A DNA stretch of 64,000 nucleotides from Acinetobacter harbinensis (GTDB lineage: Bacteria > Pseudomonadota > Gammaproteobacteria > Pseudomonadales > Moraxellaceae), in contig NZ_JXBK01000001.1 in the NCBI RefSeq assembly GCF_000816495.1, positions 438,714-502,713 on the forward strand, written 5' to 3'. Positions 19,334 through 30,074 of the stretch are shown here, piece by piece (the stretch's first letter is position 1; every line of letters starts with the position of its first letter). The notes below the pieces were generated by a model, which saw only the letters and a list, made by a program, of their open reading frames with translations, made no database searches and was not told the origin of the DNA. The position numbers were made by a program, and so were the translations under genes.

Positions 19334-22018
19334 TTATCCGGTATTGCGTAATCCGGCAGCAATTCCGGCAATACTGACCATTAAGGCATGATCAACTGGG
19401 GTCTGTTCTGCGGTACATTCGGCCAAATAACGACGACGACGTTTCATCAGCTCTGCTTGCAATAAATGCAGCGGCAGTAAATACGGTTTACGCACTTTCA
19501 TGGCTTGATCGAGTACCTCGTTACTGCTGAGTAATTTCGATTCACCTTTTAAGGTTAATAAGGTCTCGACCGCATCTTGTAAGCGTTGGCGCAATTGCTC
19601 ACCCAAAACTTTTAAATCAGCATCATCGGTTAAATGTGCTTCGTAATAGAGCGCGACATGACTGTCCGATTTAGACAGCACCATTTCCAGCATATCAATT
19701 AAGGTTTGGAAATACGGCCAGTGTTGCAGCATGTCATCGAGTAATGGTTTTTGCCCTTGCGCAATCATTTGGTTAATGGCCGCACCTGTGCCTAACCATG
19801 CCGGCAACATTAAGCGAATTTGTGTCCATGCAAAGACCCACGGAATTGCGCGTAACGATTCAATCCCGCCGCCGACATTACGTTTGGCAGGGCGCGAACC
19901 CAGCGGCAACATTTGTAGCTCAAGCTCAGGGGTCACGGTACGTAAATACTGTACAAAATGCGGATTATCTCGCACTGTGGCGCGGTAAACCTGTACCGAT
20001 AAATCGGTCATGCGATGCATTAAATCGCGCCATTCCTGTTTCGGTTCTGGCGGCGGCAGTAACGTGGCCTCTAAAGTGGCCGCGGTATAAATCTCTAAAT
20101 TTTGTAGCGCAATGCCTTCTAAGCCAAACTTAAAGCGAATCATCTCGCCTTGTTCAGTCACTCGAATGGCCCCAGAGATTGAACCGGGCGGTTGAGAAAA
20201 TAAAGCCTGTTGAGTCGGTGCGCCGCCGCGGCTAATTGAACCGCCACGCCCATGGAATAAGGTTAGTTGTAGCGCATGTTTTTTGGCCACCGCAGTCAGT
20301 TCTTCTTGTGCGCGATATTGCGCCCAATTGGCCGACATAAAACCAGCATCTTTGGCTGAATCTGAATAGCCAATCATCACTTCATGTTTACCTTGAATAT
20401 GCTGTTTATACCAATGCATATTGAACAAGGTGTTCATGGTCTCAGCTGCGCCGTCCAAATCTTTGAGCGTTTCAAAGAGTGGCACCACGCGTAGTGCCTG
20501 TTGAATACCGGCTTCTTTTTGTAGCAGCAATACCGCCAAAACATCACTTGGATATTCAGCCATTGAGATAATATAGGCGCCTAAACTCTCGGGTGGCTGC
20601 GCTGCCAACGTGCGCATGGTGGCAAAGACTTCTTGCACATCCGGATGTTCAATCAGGCTTTGTTTCGGTTCATTCAGATGTTTGGGCAACAGCGGCCGTT
20701 TGCTTTGCAGCTCTTGTAATAAAAAGTTCTGCCGCGCTTGTTCGGTCCATGTCTCAAAATTACCCAAGCCTAAATATTCAGTAATGGCGGAGATGGCTTG
20801 GCGATGACGACCAGATTCCTGACGAATATCCAGTTTGAGCAACTCAATACCGAAACAATTCACCCGATGTATATAATCCAGCAATTTGCCATTGGCAATT
20901 TCCGGCAAGTTACAGCTCATCAATGAGCGATAGCACAGCAATAAAGGCTGCAACAGTTCATCTTTACTTTTGATGACGCGACTGTCATCGGCGTCACGGC
21001 CTTGTAATTTTTCGGCCAACCAGTGCCGTGTGGCTTTCAGGCGTTCGCGCGTATCGCGTAAATATTCGCGATAGGGCTCCGCATGCGGGCTACCCAAAGC
21101 CTGAATTAATTCATCACTAGATTGTTGAATCGACAATTCCCAGCGCAAATCTTCCATATCGCGCAGATATAAATCTGCCGCTTTCCAACGTGATAACCAC
21201 AGTACTTCTTGGGTAATTTGATGGGTGACATTTGGGTTGCCATCACGGTCACCGCCCATCCAAGAGGCAAAGCGCACTGGTGCAATACTCAGCGGTAAGC
21301 GTTTGCCACAATGTACCTCGACCATATCATCCAATTGACGGACAAATTTTGGTACCGCATTCCACAGGGTTTGTTCAATGGTGGTAAAGCCCCATTTGGC
21401 TTCATCGACCGGTGTTGGGCGATGTTGACGAATTTCATCGGTTTGCCACGCTGAACAAATCAGCTGTTTTAATTCTTGTAGCACCGTGTCACGTTCACGT
21501 GGAGTGAGTTTTTGTTGATCGACCTTAAACAGGCAGTCATTAATACCATCATATTTTTGAATTAAGGTGCGGCGGCTGACTTCGGTTGGATGTGCGGTCA
21601 GCACCAATTCAATATTGAGTTCGCAAATTTGCTTAAATAAGGTATCAGCGGAAATATCCTGCTGTTTGAATTTTTCTAATAATTGATCCAGTGGATTTTG
21701 CGACGGGCTTTGTGTGTCAAATTCACTTTGGCGACGACTGCGCACCACATGATACTGTTCGGCAATATTGGCAAAATTGAGAAAGTGGGTGAAGGCGCGG
21801 GTAAGCGGTAAAATTTCGGCATCTTCAAGGCTTAAAAAGAGTTGTTCCAGTTGTTTTTCTGCTTCGACTTGTCCATCCCGTGCACCTTTGGCCAAGGCGC
21901 GAATTTGCTCGATCTGATTAAACAAATCTTGCCCTGCATGCTCTTTCAGGGTTTCGCCCAATAAGTTGCCCAGTAAACGTACATCGTCACGCAGTGGAGC
22001 ATCAATTTGTTGAATCAT
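19334..22018 (-). CDS. ppc: Phosphoenolpyruvate carboxylase
   Basis: PEP carboxylase adds bicarbonate to PEP to form oxaloacetate, refilling the TCA cycle. The 894-residue protein is full length for the family (883 in E. coli). The catalytic histidine motif VLTAHPTEVSRR (His143), the substrate loop FHGRGGSISRGGAPT and GYSDSAKDAGF are all intact. The C-terminal end GIAAGLRNTG is the conserved tail that binds the allosteric inhibitor aspartate. The start has an AGGAG ribosome site 9 bases upstream. It is monocistronic, between its own terminator and the tetR gene. Confidence 0.98.
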   Translation of the reverse strand: MIQQIDAPLRDDVRLLGNLLGETLKEHAGQDLFNQIEQIRALAKGARDGQVEAEKQLEQLFLSLEDAEILPLTRAFTHFLNFANIAEQYHVVRSRRQSEFDTQSPSQNPLDQLLEKFKQQDISADTLFKQICELNIELVLTAHPTEVSRRTLIQKYDGINDCLFKVDQQKLTPRERDTVLQELKQLICSAWQTDEIRQHRPTPVDEAKWGFTTIEQTLWNAVPKFVRQLDDMVEVHCGKRLPLSIAPVRFASWMGGDRDGNPNVTHQITQEVLWLSRWKAADLYLRDMEDLRWELSIQQSSDELIQALGSPHAEPYREYLRDTRERLKATRHWLAEKLQGRDADDSRVIKSKDELLQPLLLCYRSLMSCNLPEIANGKLLDYIHRVNCFGIELLKLDIRQESGRHRQAISAITEYLGLGNFETWTEQARQNFLLQELQSKRPLLPKHLNEPKQSLIEHPDVQEVFATMRTLAAQPPESLGAYIISMAEYPSDVLAVLLLQKEAGIQQALRVVPLFETLKDLDGAAETMNTLFNMHWYKQHIQGKHEVMIGYSDSAKDAGFMSANWAQYRAQEELTAVAKKHALQLTLFHGRGGSISRGGAPTQQALFSQPPGSISGAIRVTEQGEMIRFKFGLEGIALQNLEIYTAATLEATLLPPPEPKQEWRDLMHRMTDLSVQVYRATVRDNPHFVQYLRTVTPELELQMLPLGSRPAKRNVGGGIESLRAIPWVFAWTQIRLMLPAWLGTGAAINQMIAQGQKPLLDDMLQHWPYFQTLIDMLEMVLSKSDSHVALYYEAHLTDDADLKVLGEQLRQRLQDAVETLLTLKGESKLLSSNEVLDQAMKVRKPYLLPLHLLQAELMKRRRRYLAECTAEQTPVDHALMVSIAGIAAGLRNTG

Positions 22019-22159
22019 CTGGTCATTCTCCTAAACATCTGTCTTGAATATACCGCGATTTGTCGATATTCCTATAATGCACAGACAAAAGTCGTGAATA
22101 GCTTGCTGTAAAAATGTTCAAGCCTGAGCGTCAGCTTGCAGGGTAGAGCTTATTGCTGG

Positions 22160-22804
22160 CTATTCTCGTGATTCGGTTTTTTGATATTTCAGCATAAACA
22201 CGTCCATGCTTTGCGCAATAATCTGTTGGCGTTCGCTATCACTGGGAATAGCGCGAATGCCGAGCAACACTTGATGATGACGCATTCCCAACAGCAACGA
22301 CATGATCAATAAGGTCAGCGTGTTCAGATTTTCATCTTCGATAAAACCCAAAGCGATGGCTTGTTGAAAGAAGTTTTCCCACACGGCATGCATGCGTAAG
22401 TGTGAGGCATTGTAAAATTTTTGCGCCAGTGGATTTTGCTCTGCTGCCAACTCCAGCAATAACAGTTCCAGTTTAATGGCTTCAGGTAAGTTAATAATCG
22501 TTAACAACAGCGTGCAGGCATGCTCGAAGGCCTGTGCAAAATCACTGTTGGCATCTAAGTTTAAAGGCTGTGCATTGATCAGTTCTTCACAGCTCACCGC
22601 AATGGCGCAGCTAAATAAATTGGCTTTATCTTGAAAATGATTGTAGACCGTCAGCTTGGTGACACCGGCCTCTGCGGCAATTTGGTTCATGCTGGAGCCA
22701 TGATAACCATATTTTAAAAACAGAGATTTTGCTGCCATTAAAATACGCTGACGTTTTTCTAAGTCTTTGGGACGACCGACATGTATGTGCACAAATTTTT
22801 CCAA
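22160..22804 (-). CDS. TetR-family repressor of the adjacent RND efflux operon
   Basis: The 214-residue protein has the TetR helix-turn-helix in its N-terminal 65 residues (GRPKDLEKRQRILMAAKSLF, then MNQIAAEAGVTKLTVYNHF). Its C-terminal helical ligand domain resembles AcrR- and TtgR-type efflux regulators. It is divergent from the efflux operon, with 134 bases between start codons that contain a good palindrome. The simplest reading is autoregulation and repression of the pump, relieved by a hydrophobic drug. An alternative start a few codons downstream cannot be excluded. The ligand is unknown. Confidence 0.9.
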   Translation of the reverse strand: MEKFVHIHVGRPKDLEKRQRILMAAKSLFLKYGYHGSSMNQIAAEAGVTKLTVYNHFQDKANLFSCAIAVSCEELINAQPLNLDANSDFAQAFEHACTLLLTIINLPEAIKLELLLLELAAEQNPLAQKFYNASHLRMHAVWENFFQQAIALGFIEDENLNTLTLLIMSLLLGMRHHQVLLGIRAIPSDSERQQIIAQSMDVFMLKYQKTESRE

Positions 22805-22841
22805 AAAAAAGCGAAAAGGTCATTGCTTGACCCTTGGCTTG

Positions 22842-22871
22842 TAATTAATGTACCCGACAGTATATTAATTA
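22842..22871. promoter_or_regulatory. Candidate TetR operator palindrome
   Basis: Two 12-base arms (TAATTAATGTAC and GTATATTAATTA) match as an inverted repeat at 11 of 12 positions around a 6-base CCGACA spacer. The site is midway between the divergent tetR and efflux start codons, where an operator controlling both would be expected. Confidence 0.75.
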
Positions 22872-22938
22872 AAAAATAGTCAATTGAAGATATTGTTTAT
22901 TTTGCCCTAAAAAACATTTTTAAATAAGAGCGAACTGG

Positions 22939-24045
22939 ATGAGCAGGATAAAGAGCAAGGCGGTCAGTCTGCTGATCGTTTGTGGCATCAGCTTATGGGG
23001 ATGCAGTAAAGAGACCCACGAAACGGCTGCGACGCCGTTGGTGATGGTGACACAGCCCAATCGTAGCGACAACGAGCAAAAAAGTTATGCCGGCGATGTA
23101 CAAGCGCGGCAACAAACTGCCTTGGCTTTTCGGGTGGCCGGACAAGTGATTGAGCGCTATGTCGATGTGGGTGATCAGGTGAAAGTCGGGCAGGTGCTGG
23201 CAAAACTGGATGTAAAAGATGCACAGCTACAACTCAATGCTGCCAGCGCGCAAGTGGAAAATGCACAATCTGCGGTTAAAAATGCAGAGAGTGAACTGAA
23301 ACGCTTTAAAGAATTACTGCCAAGCCATGCGGTGAGTCGTTCGCAATACGAGGCCGTCGACAATCAATATCAAGCGGCGTTATCGGCATTAAAACAAGCG
23401 CAGTCCAATTATGCGGTCAGCCGTAATCAAACCGGCTATAACCAACTGATCTCCAATAAAAATGGCGTAATTACCGCACGTAATATTGAAGTCGGCCAAG
23501 TGGTCTCCGCCGGTCAAGCAGCCTATCAACTGGCGATTGCGGGCGATCGTGATGTGGTGATTGGTATCCCTGAGCAAGCTATTGGCGAGATTAAAGTCGG
23601 GCAAGCGGCGTGGGTGACGTTGTGGTCTAAATCAGAGGAAAAATTTGCCGCCTATGTGCGTGAAATTTCACCTGCAGCCGATCAGTCACGCACTTTTAGT
23701 GTCAAAGTGGCACTACGTGAAGGCAGCGCGGTGATTCAATTGGGACAAAGTGCGCGCGTATTTTTTAATCAAACGCAGAACAATGTGTTAAGTGTGCCGC
23801 TATCGAGTGTATCGGCCAATGATCAGCAAGCCTATGTTTGGGTGGTGCAAAAAGACCACACCGTGCATAAGGTGCCGGTCACTGTCGGCGCCTATGGCCG
23901 TGACAGTGTGCCGATTTTATCCGGTTTACAGCCACAAGATTATGTGGTGATTGGCGGGGTGCATTTGCTGCGTGAAAAACAAAAAATTCAGCCAATTGAT
24001 CGTGAAAATCGTGCCGTAACTATGAGCGCTGGAGCTTCACGATGA
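22939..24045 (+). CDS. RND efflux periplasmic adaptor (MFP) lipoprotein
   Basis: The 368-residue membrane fusion protein links an RND pump to an outer-membrane channel. It has a lipoprotein signal with a lipobox ending at Cys22 (SLWGCSKE). A barrel-sandwich/lipoyl half follows (RQQTALAFRVAGQVIERYVDVGDQVKVGQ), then a coiled-coil hairpin at about residues 95-155 rich in Gln, Ala and Asn, the second lipoyl half (GVITARNIEVGQVVSAGQ), and beta-barrel and membrane-proximal domains. Its stop overlaps the start of the RND pump gene (ATGA). No outer-membrane factor gene follows, so it must use a channel encoded elsewhere. Confidence 0.93.
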   Translation: MSRIKSKAVSLLIVCGISLWGCSKETHETAATPLVMVTQPNRSDNEQKSYAGDVQARQQTALAFRVAGQVIERYVDVGDQVKVGQVLAKLDVKDAQLQLNAASAQVENAQSAVKNAESELKRFKELLPSHAVSRSQYEAVDNQYQAALSALKQAQSNYAVSRNQTGYNQLISNKNGVITARNIEVGQVVSAGQAAYQLAIAGDRDVVIGIPEQAIGEIKVGQAAWVTLWSKSEEKFAAYVREISPAADQSRTFSVKVALREGSAVIQLGQSARVFFNQTQNNVLSVPLSSVSANDQQAYVWVVQKDHTVHKVPVTVGAYGRDSVPILSGLQPQDYVVIGGVHLLREKQKIQPIDRENRAVTMSAGASR

Positions 24046-27000
24046 AGCAAAATAAATCAGCCTCGAATTATAATCTGTCGGAATGGGCGTTAAAAAATAC
24101 CGGCCTGATGCTGTACTTCATGTTGTTGTTGGCCATTGTCGGTATGGTGTCTTATTCTAAACTGGCGCAAAGCGAAGACCCACCATTTACCTTTAAAGTT
24201 ATGGTGGTGCAGACCTATTGGCCGGGGGCAAGTGCAGCAGAAGTCTCGTTACAGGTCACGGACCGGATTGAAAAAGAACTGATGAGCACCGGCAGTTATG
24301 AGCGCATTATGGCGTTCTCTCGCCCCGGAGAATCCATGGTGACTTTTGTCGCCAAAGATTCCCTGCGTTCCAGTCAAATTCCCGATGTTTGGTATCAAGT
24401 TCGTAAAAAAGTCAATGACATCAAGGGGCAACTGCCCAGCGGTGTACAAGGGCCATTTTTTAATGATGAATTTGGCGATACCTTTGGCAATATTTATGTC
24501 TTGACTGGCGCAGATTATGATTATGCACTGCTCAAAGAATATGCCGATCGTTTGCAACTGCAACTGCAACGGGTCAAAGATGTCGGCAAGGTTAATTTGG
24601 TTGGCCTGCAAGATCAAAAAATTTGGATTGAATTATCAAACACCAAAGCTGCACAACTGGGCATCCCGATCAGCGCCATTCAACAGGCTTTACAACAGCA
24701 AAACAGCATTGCCAATGCCGGCTTTTTTGAAACGGGCAGTGATCGTATTCAAATGCGCGTCAGTGGCGCACTACAAAGTGTCGATGAACTTAAATTAATG
24801 CCACTCTTGGTGGGCGGAAAAACCATTCAATTGGGCGATGTGGCCGAGGTCTATCGCGGCTTTAGTGAACCTGCGCAGCCCCGCATGCGCTTTATGGGTG
24901 AAAATGGCATTGGTATTGCCGTCTCCATGCGTAAAGGCGGCGATATTCTGGCCTTGGGTAAAAACCTAGAAACCGAGTTTGCACGCTTACAAACCAGTTT
25001 GCCTTTAGGCATGCAGCTGCAAAAAGTCTCCGATCAACCGGTGGCGGTTAAACGTAGCGTCAATGAATTTATGAAAGTACTGGCCGAAGCGGTGATTATC
25101 GTTTTATTGGTCAGTTTCTTTTCTTTGGGCTTTCGTCCGGGTTTGGTGGTGGCATTTTCCATTCCCTTGGTCTTGGCCCTGACCTTTGCCGGTATGCATT
25201 TATTTGATGTCGGTTTACATAAGATCTCCTTGGGCGCGCTGATTTTAGCCCTCGGCCTGATGGTGGATGATGCCATTATTGCCATTGAAATGATGGCGAT
25301 AAAAATGGAGCAGGGCTATAGTCGTTTAGCTGCTGCCGGCGCGATGTGGAAAACCACTGCCTTTCCGATGTTAACCGGCACTTTAATTACTGCGGCCGGC
25401 TTTTTACCGATTGCCACCGCAGCCTCGAGCACCGGTGAATATACGCGTTCGATTTTCCAAGTGGTGACCATTGCCTTAATCGTGTCTTGGTTTGCCGCCG
25501 TGCTGTTTGTGCCGTATTTAGGCGATAAACTGCTGCCGGATATCAATCATGCCGCGCAACAAGCACCGTGGTATCAGCGCTTATGGGCGCGTATGCGTAA
25601 ACAGCCTGCACCGCCGCGGATGGCTGCACATAATGCGCAACATGATCCTTATCAAACAGCGTTTTATCAAAAATTTAGAACTGTGGTGAATAGCTGTATA
25701 ACCTACCGTAAAACCGTGATTGCCAGTACCGTGGCGATTTTTGTACTCTCGGTGTTGATGTTTAAATTGGTGCCGCAGCAATTCTTCCCGCCGTCCAATC
25801 GTGCTGAAATTTTGGTCGACTTAAAATTGGAAGAAGGGGCCTCGTTAACCGCCACCGAACATGCGGTAAAACAAGTGGAAAAATTCTTATCCACGCAAAC
25901 TGGCATTGACAACTATGTGGCCTATGTTGGCACCGGTTCAACACGTTTTTATCTACCGCTGGATCAACAATTACCGCAAGCCAGCTTTGCGCAATTCGTG
26001 GTCTTGGCATCGTCATTAGAAGACCGTGATGCATTGCGTCAATCTTTAGATCAGAAAATTCGTCAATTGTTGCCCGCGGTTCGAACCCGCGTGTCATTGC
26101 TGGAAAATGGCCCACCGGTGGGTTATCCCTTGCAATATCGGGTCTCGGGTGAAGATTTAAACTTGGTGCGGCATTGGGCGCAAAAAGTGGCCGCTGTGGT
26201 GGGCGATAATCCCAACAGCAGTAATGTACATTTAGATTGGGGCGAGCCAAGCAAAAGAATTCAGCTCAATATTGATCAAGACCGTGCCCGTCAATTGGGG
26301 GTTTCGAGTGTCGATTTGGCCAACTTTTTAAATAGCTCAATTAGCGGTGCCACTATCAATCAATATCGCGATAAACGTGAATTGATTGAAATTCGTTTAC
26401 GCGGTGAGCATGCAGAACGATTAGATGTGGCATCATTATCCAGTTTGGCTGTACCGACCAGCAATGGCAACTCTGTGCCACTGGCGCAAATTGCCAAAAT
26501 TGAATATGGCTTTGAAGATGGCTTGATTTGGCATCGTAACCGTTTACCCACCATTACTGTGCGTGCCGATATTCGCAGTACATTACAACCGGCCACGGTG
26601 GTCGGAGAATTATCCTCACAGATTGAGCAACTCCGTGCGGAATTGCCCAGTGGTTATTTGGTCGAAGTGGGCGGTACGGTAGAAGAGTCAGCACGTGGTC
26701 AAAATTCAGTCAATGCCGGTATGCCAATGTTCTTGGCAGTGGTGATTACCTTGTTGATGATTCAGTTAAAAAGTATCTCGCGGGCCTTAATTGTTTTGTT
26801 AACCGCACCTTTGGGCTTGATTGGCGTGGTATTGTTCCTGTTATTATTTCATAAACCCTTTGGTTTTGTGGCTATGTTGGGCACGATTGCACTTTCGGGC
26901 ATGATCATGCGCAACTCGTTAATCTTGATTGATCAGATTGAGCAGGATATTCAGGCCGGACACGACCCATGGACGGCCATTTTAGATGCCACCGTGCGGC

Positions 27001-27194
27001 GTTGTCGGCCAATTGTATTGACGGCCGCTGCTGCAGTACTGGCGATGATTCCGTTATCGCGCAGTATTTTCTTTGGCCCGATGGCGGTGGCGATTATGGG
27101 CGGCTTGATTGTCGCGACATTACTGACGCTGTTCTTCTTGCCAGCATTATATGCGCAATGGTTTAAAGTGAAAAAAAATAGCCAAAATGCTTAA
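24042..27194 (+). CDS. RND (HAE-1 type) multidrug efflux permease
   Basis: This 1050-residue inner-membrane pump has the duplicated RND plan: TM1 near residue 20, a large periplasmic loop, a TM2-6 block (about 335-490), a second loop, and a TM8-12 block (about 870-1040). The proton-relay motif in TM4 is present (LALGLMVDDAIIAIEMM), as is the C-terminal RNSLILIDQIEQ segment. The N-terminus lacks the usual FI.RPV motif of AcrB and instead reads WALKNTGLMLYFML, placing it in a divergent HAE-1 branch. It exports amphipathic compounds with the upstream adaptor; the substrate range is not predictable. It probably answers to the divergent TetR regulator. Confidence 0.93.
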   Translation: MKQNKSASNYNLSEWALKNTGLMLYFMLLLAIVGMVSYSKLAQSEDPPFTFKVMVVQTYWPGASAAEVSLQVTDRIEKELMSTGSYERIMAFSRPGESMVTFVAKDSLRSSQIPDVWYQVRKKVNDIKGQLPSGVQGPFFNDEFGDTFGNIYVLTGADYDYALLKEYADRLQLQLQRVKDVGKVNLVGLQDQKIWIELSNTKAAQLGIPISAIQQALQQQNSIANAGFFETGSDRIQMRVSGALQSVDELKLMPLLVGGKTIQLGDVAEVYRGFSEPAQPRMRFMGENGIGIAVSMRKGGDILALGKNLETEFARLQTSLPLGMQLQKVSDQPVAVKRSVNEFMKVLAEAVIIVLLVSFFSLGFRPGLVVAFSIPLVLALTFAGMHLFDVGLHKISLGALILALGLMVDDAIIAIEMMAIKMEQGYSRLAAAGAMWKTTAFPMLTGTLITAAGFLPIATAASSTGEYTRSIFQVVTIALIVSWFAAVLFVPYLGDKLLPDINHAAQQAPWYQRLWARMRKQPAPPRMAAHNAQHDPYQTAFYQKFRTVVNSCITYRKTVIASTVAIFVLSVLMFKLVPQQFFPPSNRAEILVDLKLEEGASLTATEHAVKQVEKFLSTQTGIDNYVAYVGTGSTRFYLPLDQQLPQASFAQFVVLASSLEDRDALRQSLDQKIRQLLPAVRTRVSLLENGPPVGYPLQYRVSGEDLNLVRHWAQKVAAVVGDNPNSSNVHLDWGEPSKRIQLNIDQDRARQLGVSSVDLANFLNSSISGATINQYRDKRELIEIRLRGEHAERLDVASLSSLAVPTSNGNSVPLAQIAKIEYGFEDGLIWHRNRLPTITVRADIRSTLQPATVVGELSSQIEQLRAELPSGYLVEVGGTVEESARGQNSVNAGMPMFLAVVITLLMIQLKSISRALIVLLTAPLGLIGVVLFLLLFHKPFGFVAMLGTIALSGMIMRNSLILIDQIEQDIQAGHDPWTAILDATVRRCRPIVLTAAAAVLAMIPLSRSIFFGPMAVAIMGGLIVATLLTLFFLPALYAQWFKVKKNSQNA

Positions 27195-27338
27195 TTTTTT
27201 CTCTATTTTTTAAGAATTATCAGGTGCGAAACAGTGAAAATTTCAATATAGTAGCAGCTGATAATTTTATACATTTTGATAAAGTAAATTATTGCAGATT
27301 AAAAAACTAAACATGCAGTAAATGGGGTTAAAACGCAC

Positions 27339-27716
27339 ATGAAGCAAGACAACTTAAGCCGACTTCGCCGTTCTATTGCGATTTCCTATGTCTTCATGTT
27401 TTTCGCTCTATTTACGGTGATTAGTGGATTATTGGCGTATGGCTATGCCCGAAAGGTCAGCCAAGCTGAAAATGCAGAAGTATGGCTACAATCGCAGGCC
27501 TTTTGGGTGATGCGTAATACCATGATTTATACTATTTTAATTTGTTTTGCTGGACTGTGGTTTATTCCGCTGATTTTCTTTACTTGGAACAGCGCACTGT
27601 GGGTAACCGGTTGTACGGTGGCCGGTGTGGTGTTTAGTCTGATTGCCTTTTTGTTTCTACTCAATGCTTGGCTAAAGGGCCTAATTCGTTTTTGCAAAAA
27701 TAAAGCCGTTTTCTAG
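27339..27716 (+). CDS. Small three-helix membrane protein of unknown function
   Basis: The 125-residue protein has a basic N-terminus (RLRRS) and three clear membrane segments at about residues 14-36, 60-82 and 86-112, with a short polar loop (RKVSQAENAEVW) between the first two. No family motif is recognised; small DUF4870-like proteins have a similar build. It lies between the RND operon and dnaJ, in the same direction as both, but dnaJ has its own apparent heat-shock promoter, so co-regulation is doubtful. Confidence 0.7.
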   Translation: MKQDNLSRLRRSIAISYVFMFFALFTVISGLLAYGYARKVSQAENAEVWLQSQAFWVMRNTMIYTILICFAGLWFIPLIFFTWNSALWVTGCTVAGVVFSLIAFLFLLNAWLKGLIRFCKNKAVF

Positions 27717-27744
27717 CCTGATTCAACTTTTTTACTGCATTGCC

Positions 27745-27772
27745 CTTGTAAAGTTTTCATTCACCCCCAATT
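27745..27772 (+). promoter_or_regulatory. Sigma-32-type heat-shock promoter of dnaJ
   Basis: CTTGTAA (27745-27751) and CCCCAATT (27765-27772) lie 13 bases apart. They resemble the sigma-32 consensus (CTTGAAA and CCCCATNT, spacing 11-16), and the site is 50 bases before the dnaJ start. Position and spacing support a heat-shock promoter. Confidence 0.65.
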
Positions 27773-27822
27773 TCTGTGCACAGTTCAGTATTAAATAAAT
27801 TCCGTGAGGAGCATCGCCAGAT

Positions 27823-28941
27823 ATGGCTAAACGTGATTATTATGAGGTTTTGGGCGTCGCTAAAACCGCTAGTGATGATGAAATTAAAAAAGCCTACCGT
27901 AAGTTGGCGATGAAATATCATCCAGATCGTAACCCAGACAACCCAGAAACCGAAGATAAATTTAAGGAAGCTGCTGAAGCTTACGAAATTTTATCCGACA
28001 GCGAAAAACGCAGCATGTATGACCGCATGGGGCACAATGCCTTTGAAGGCGGCAGAAGTGGCGGCGGCTTTGGCGGTGGTGGCTTTAGTGCCGAAGATAT
28101 TTTCAGCCAGTTTGGCGATATCTTTGGTGGCGCTTTTGGCGGCGGCGGTGGTCGTGGTCAACAACGAGCAGCGCGTCGCGGATCAGATTTGCGCTACGTC
28201 ATGGACTTAACGCTTGAAGAAGCGGTGCATGGGGTGAAAAAGAACATTACTTTTACCGCACCTGCGTCATGCGATGCCTGTGACGGTAAAGGTTCTAAAA
28301 ACCCGCAAGATGTTCAAACCTGCCCAACCTGTCATGGTGCAGGCCAAGTGCGTATGCAACAAGGTTTCTTCTCTGTACAGCAAACCTGTAGCACGTGCCG
28401 TGGTCAAGGTCAGATCATCAAGAACCCATGTGGAAAATGTCATGGTTCTGGCGTGATGGATCGTCAACAAACGCTTGAAGTGACTATCCCAGCAGGGGTA
28501 GACAATGGCGATCGCGTACGCTTAACCGGTAAAGGTCAAGCCATTCGTGATGGTGAAGCGGGCGATTTATACGTTGAAGTGGTGGTGCGTGAGCATGAAA
28601 TCTTCCAACGTGACGGTGCCGATCTGTATATGGATGTGCCGGTCAGCATTGCTGATGCTGCTTTAGGTAAAGAAATTCAAATTCCAACCTTAGACGGTCG
28701 GGTGAGTTTAAAAATTCCTGAAGGCACACAAACTGGTAAAATGTTCCGTTTACGCGGCAAAGGCGTTAAACCGGTACGTACCAGTATGCAGGGCGATTTA
28801 CTCTGCCGTATTGTGGTGGAAACGCCAGTACATTTAACTGCACGTCAACGTGAGTTGTTAAAAGAATTGCAAGAGACCATGGATGGCGATGACAGTAAAT
28901 CATCTCCGAAGAAAAAATCATTCTTTGGTTTGTTTGATTAA
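27823..28941 (+). CDS. dnaJ: Chaperone DnaJ (Hsp40)
   Basis: DnaJ delivers unfolded proteins to DnaK and stimulates its ATPase. The 372-residue protein has a J domain (residues 1-70, HPD at 33-35) and a Gly/Phe region (about 75-115, GGGFGGGGF). The cysteine-rich zinc domain holds four CxxCxGxG repeats ([32 protein letters not shown]). The C-terminal substrate-binding domains follow. A GAGGAG ribosome site precedes the ATG. dnaK is not adjacent. A strong terminator follows. Confidence 0.99.
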   Translation: MAKRDYYEVLGVAKTASDDEIKKAYRKLAMKYHPDRNPDNPETEDKFKEAAEAYEILSDSEKRSMYDRMGHNAFEGGRSGGGFGGGGFSAEDIFSQFGDIFGGAFGGGGGRGQQRAARRGSDLRYVMDLTLEEAVHGVKKNITFTAPASCDACDGKGSKNPQDVQTCPTCHGAGQVRMQQGFFSVQQTCSTCRGQGQIIKNPCGKCHGSGVMDRQQTLEVTIPAGVDNGDRVRLTGKGQAIRDGEAGDLYVEVVVREHEIFQRDGADLYMDVPVSIADAALGKEIQIPTLDGRVSLKIPEGTQTGKMFRLRGKGVKPVRTSMQGDLLCRIVVETPVHLTARQRELLKELQETMDGDDSKSSPKKKSFFGLFD

Positions 28942-28964
28942 GTTATTCAGCGCGATCTAGTGTC

Positions 28965-28997
28965 AAAAAGGGAGAATAGTCATATTCTCCCTTTTTT
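28965..28997 (+). terminator. Terminator after dnaJ
   Basis: A 14-bp perfect stem (AAAAAGGGAGAATA and its complement) with a GTCA loop ends in six T, 24 bases after the dnaJ stop. Confidence 0.92.
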
Positions 28998-29123
28998 ATG
29001 CTTATTAATGGCTTTTATTTTGATGGACTCAGTCTGGAGCATGCTTTTAGCTGTTGCTCTATGATGAAGATAAACCAAGGTAACCAGCATATTGAAAGGG
29101 CCGGATTTTACGCAAATATTTAG

Positions 29124-30017
<894 letters not shown>

Positions 30018-30074
30018 ACCTTAAGCAAGTTACGAGATCAAGATAAAATAAAACTAAAATAAGAAGTATAGAAA

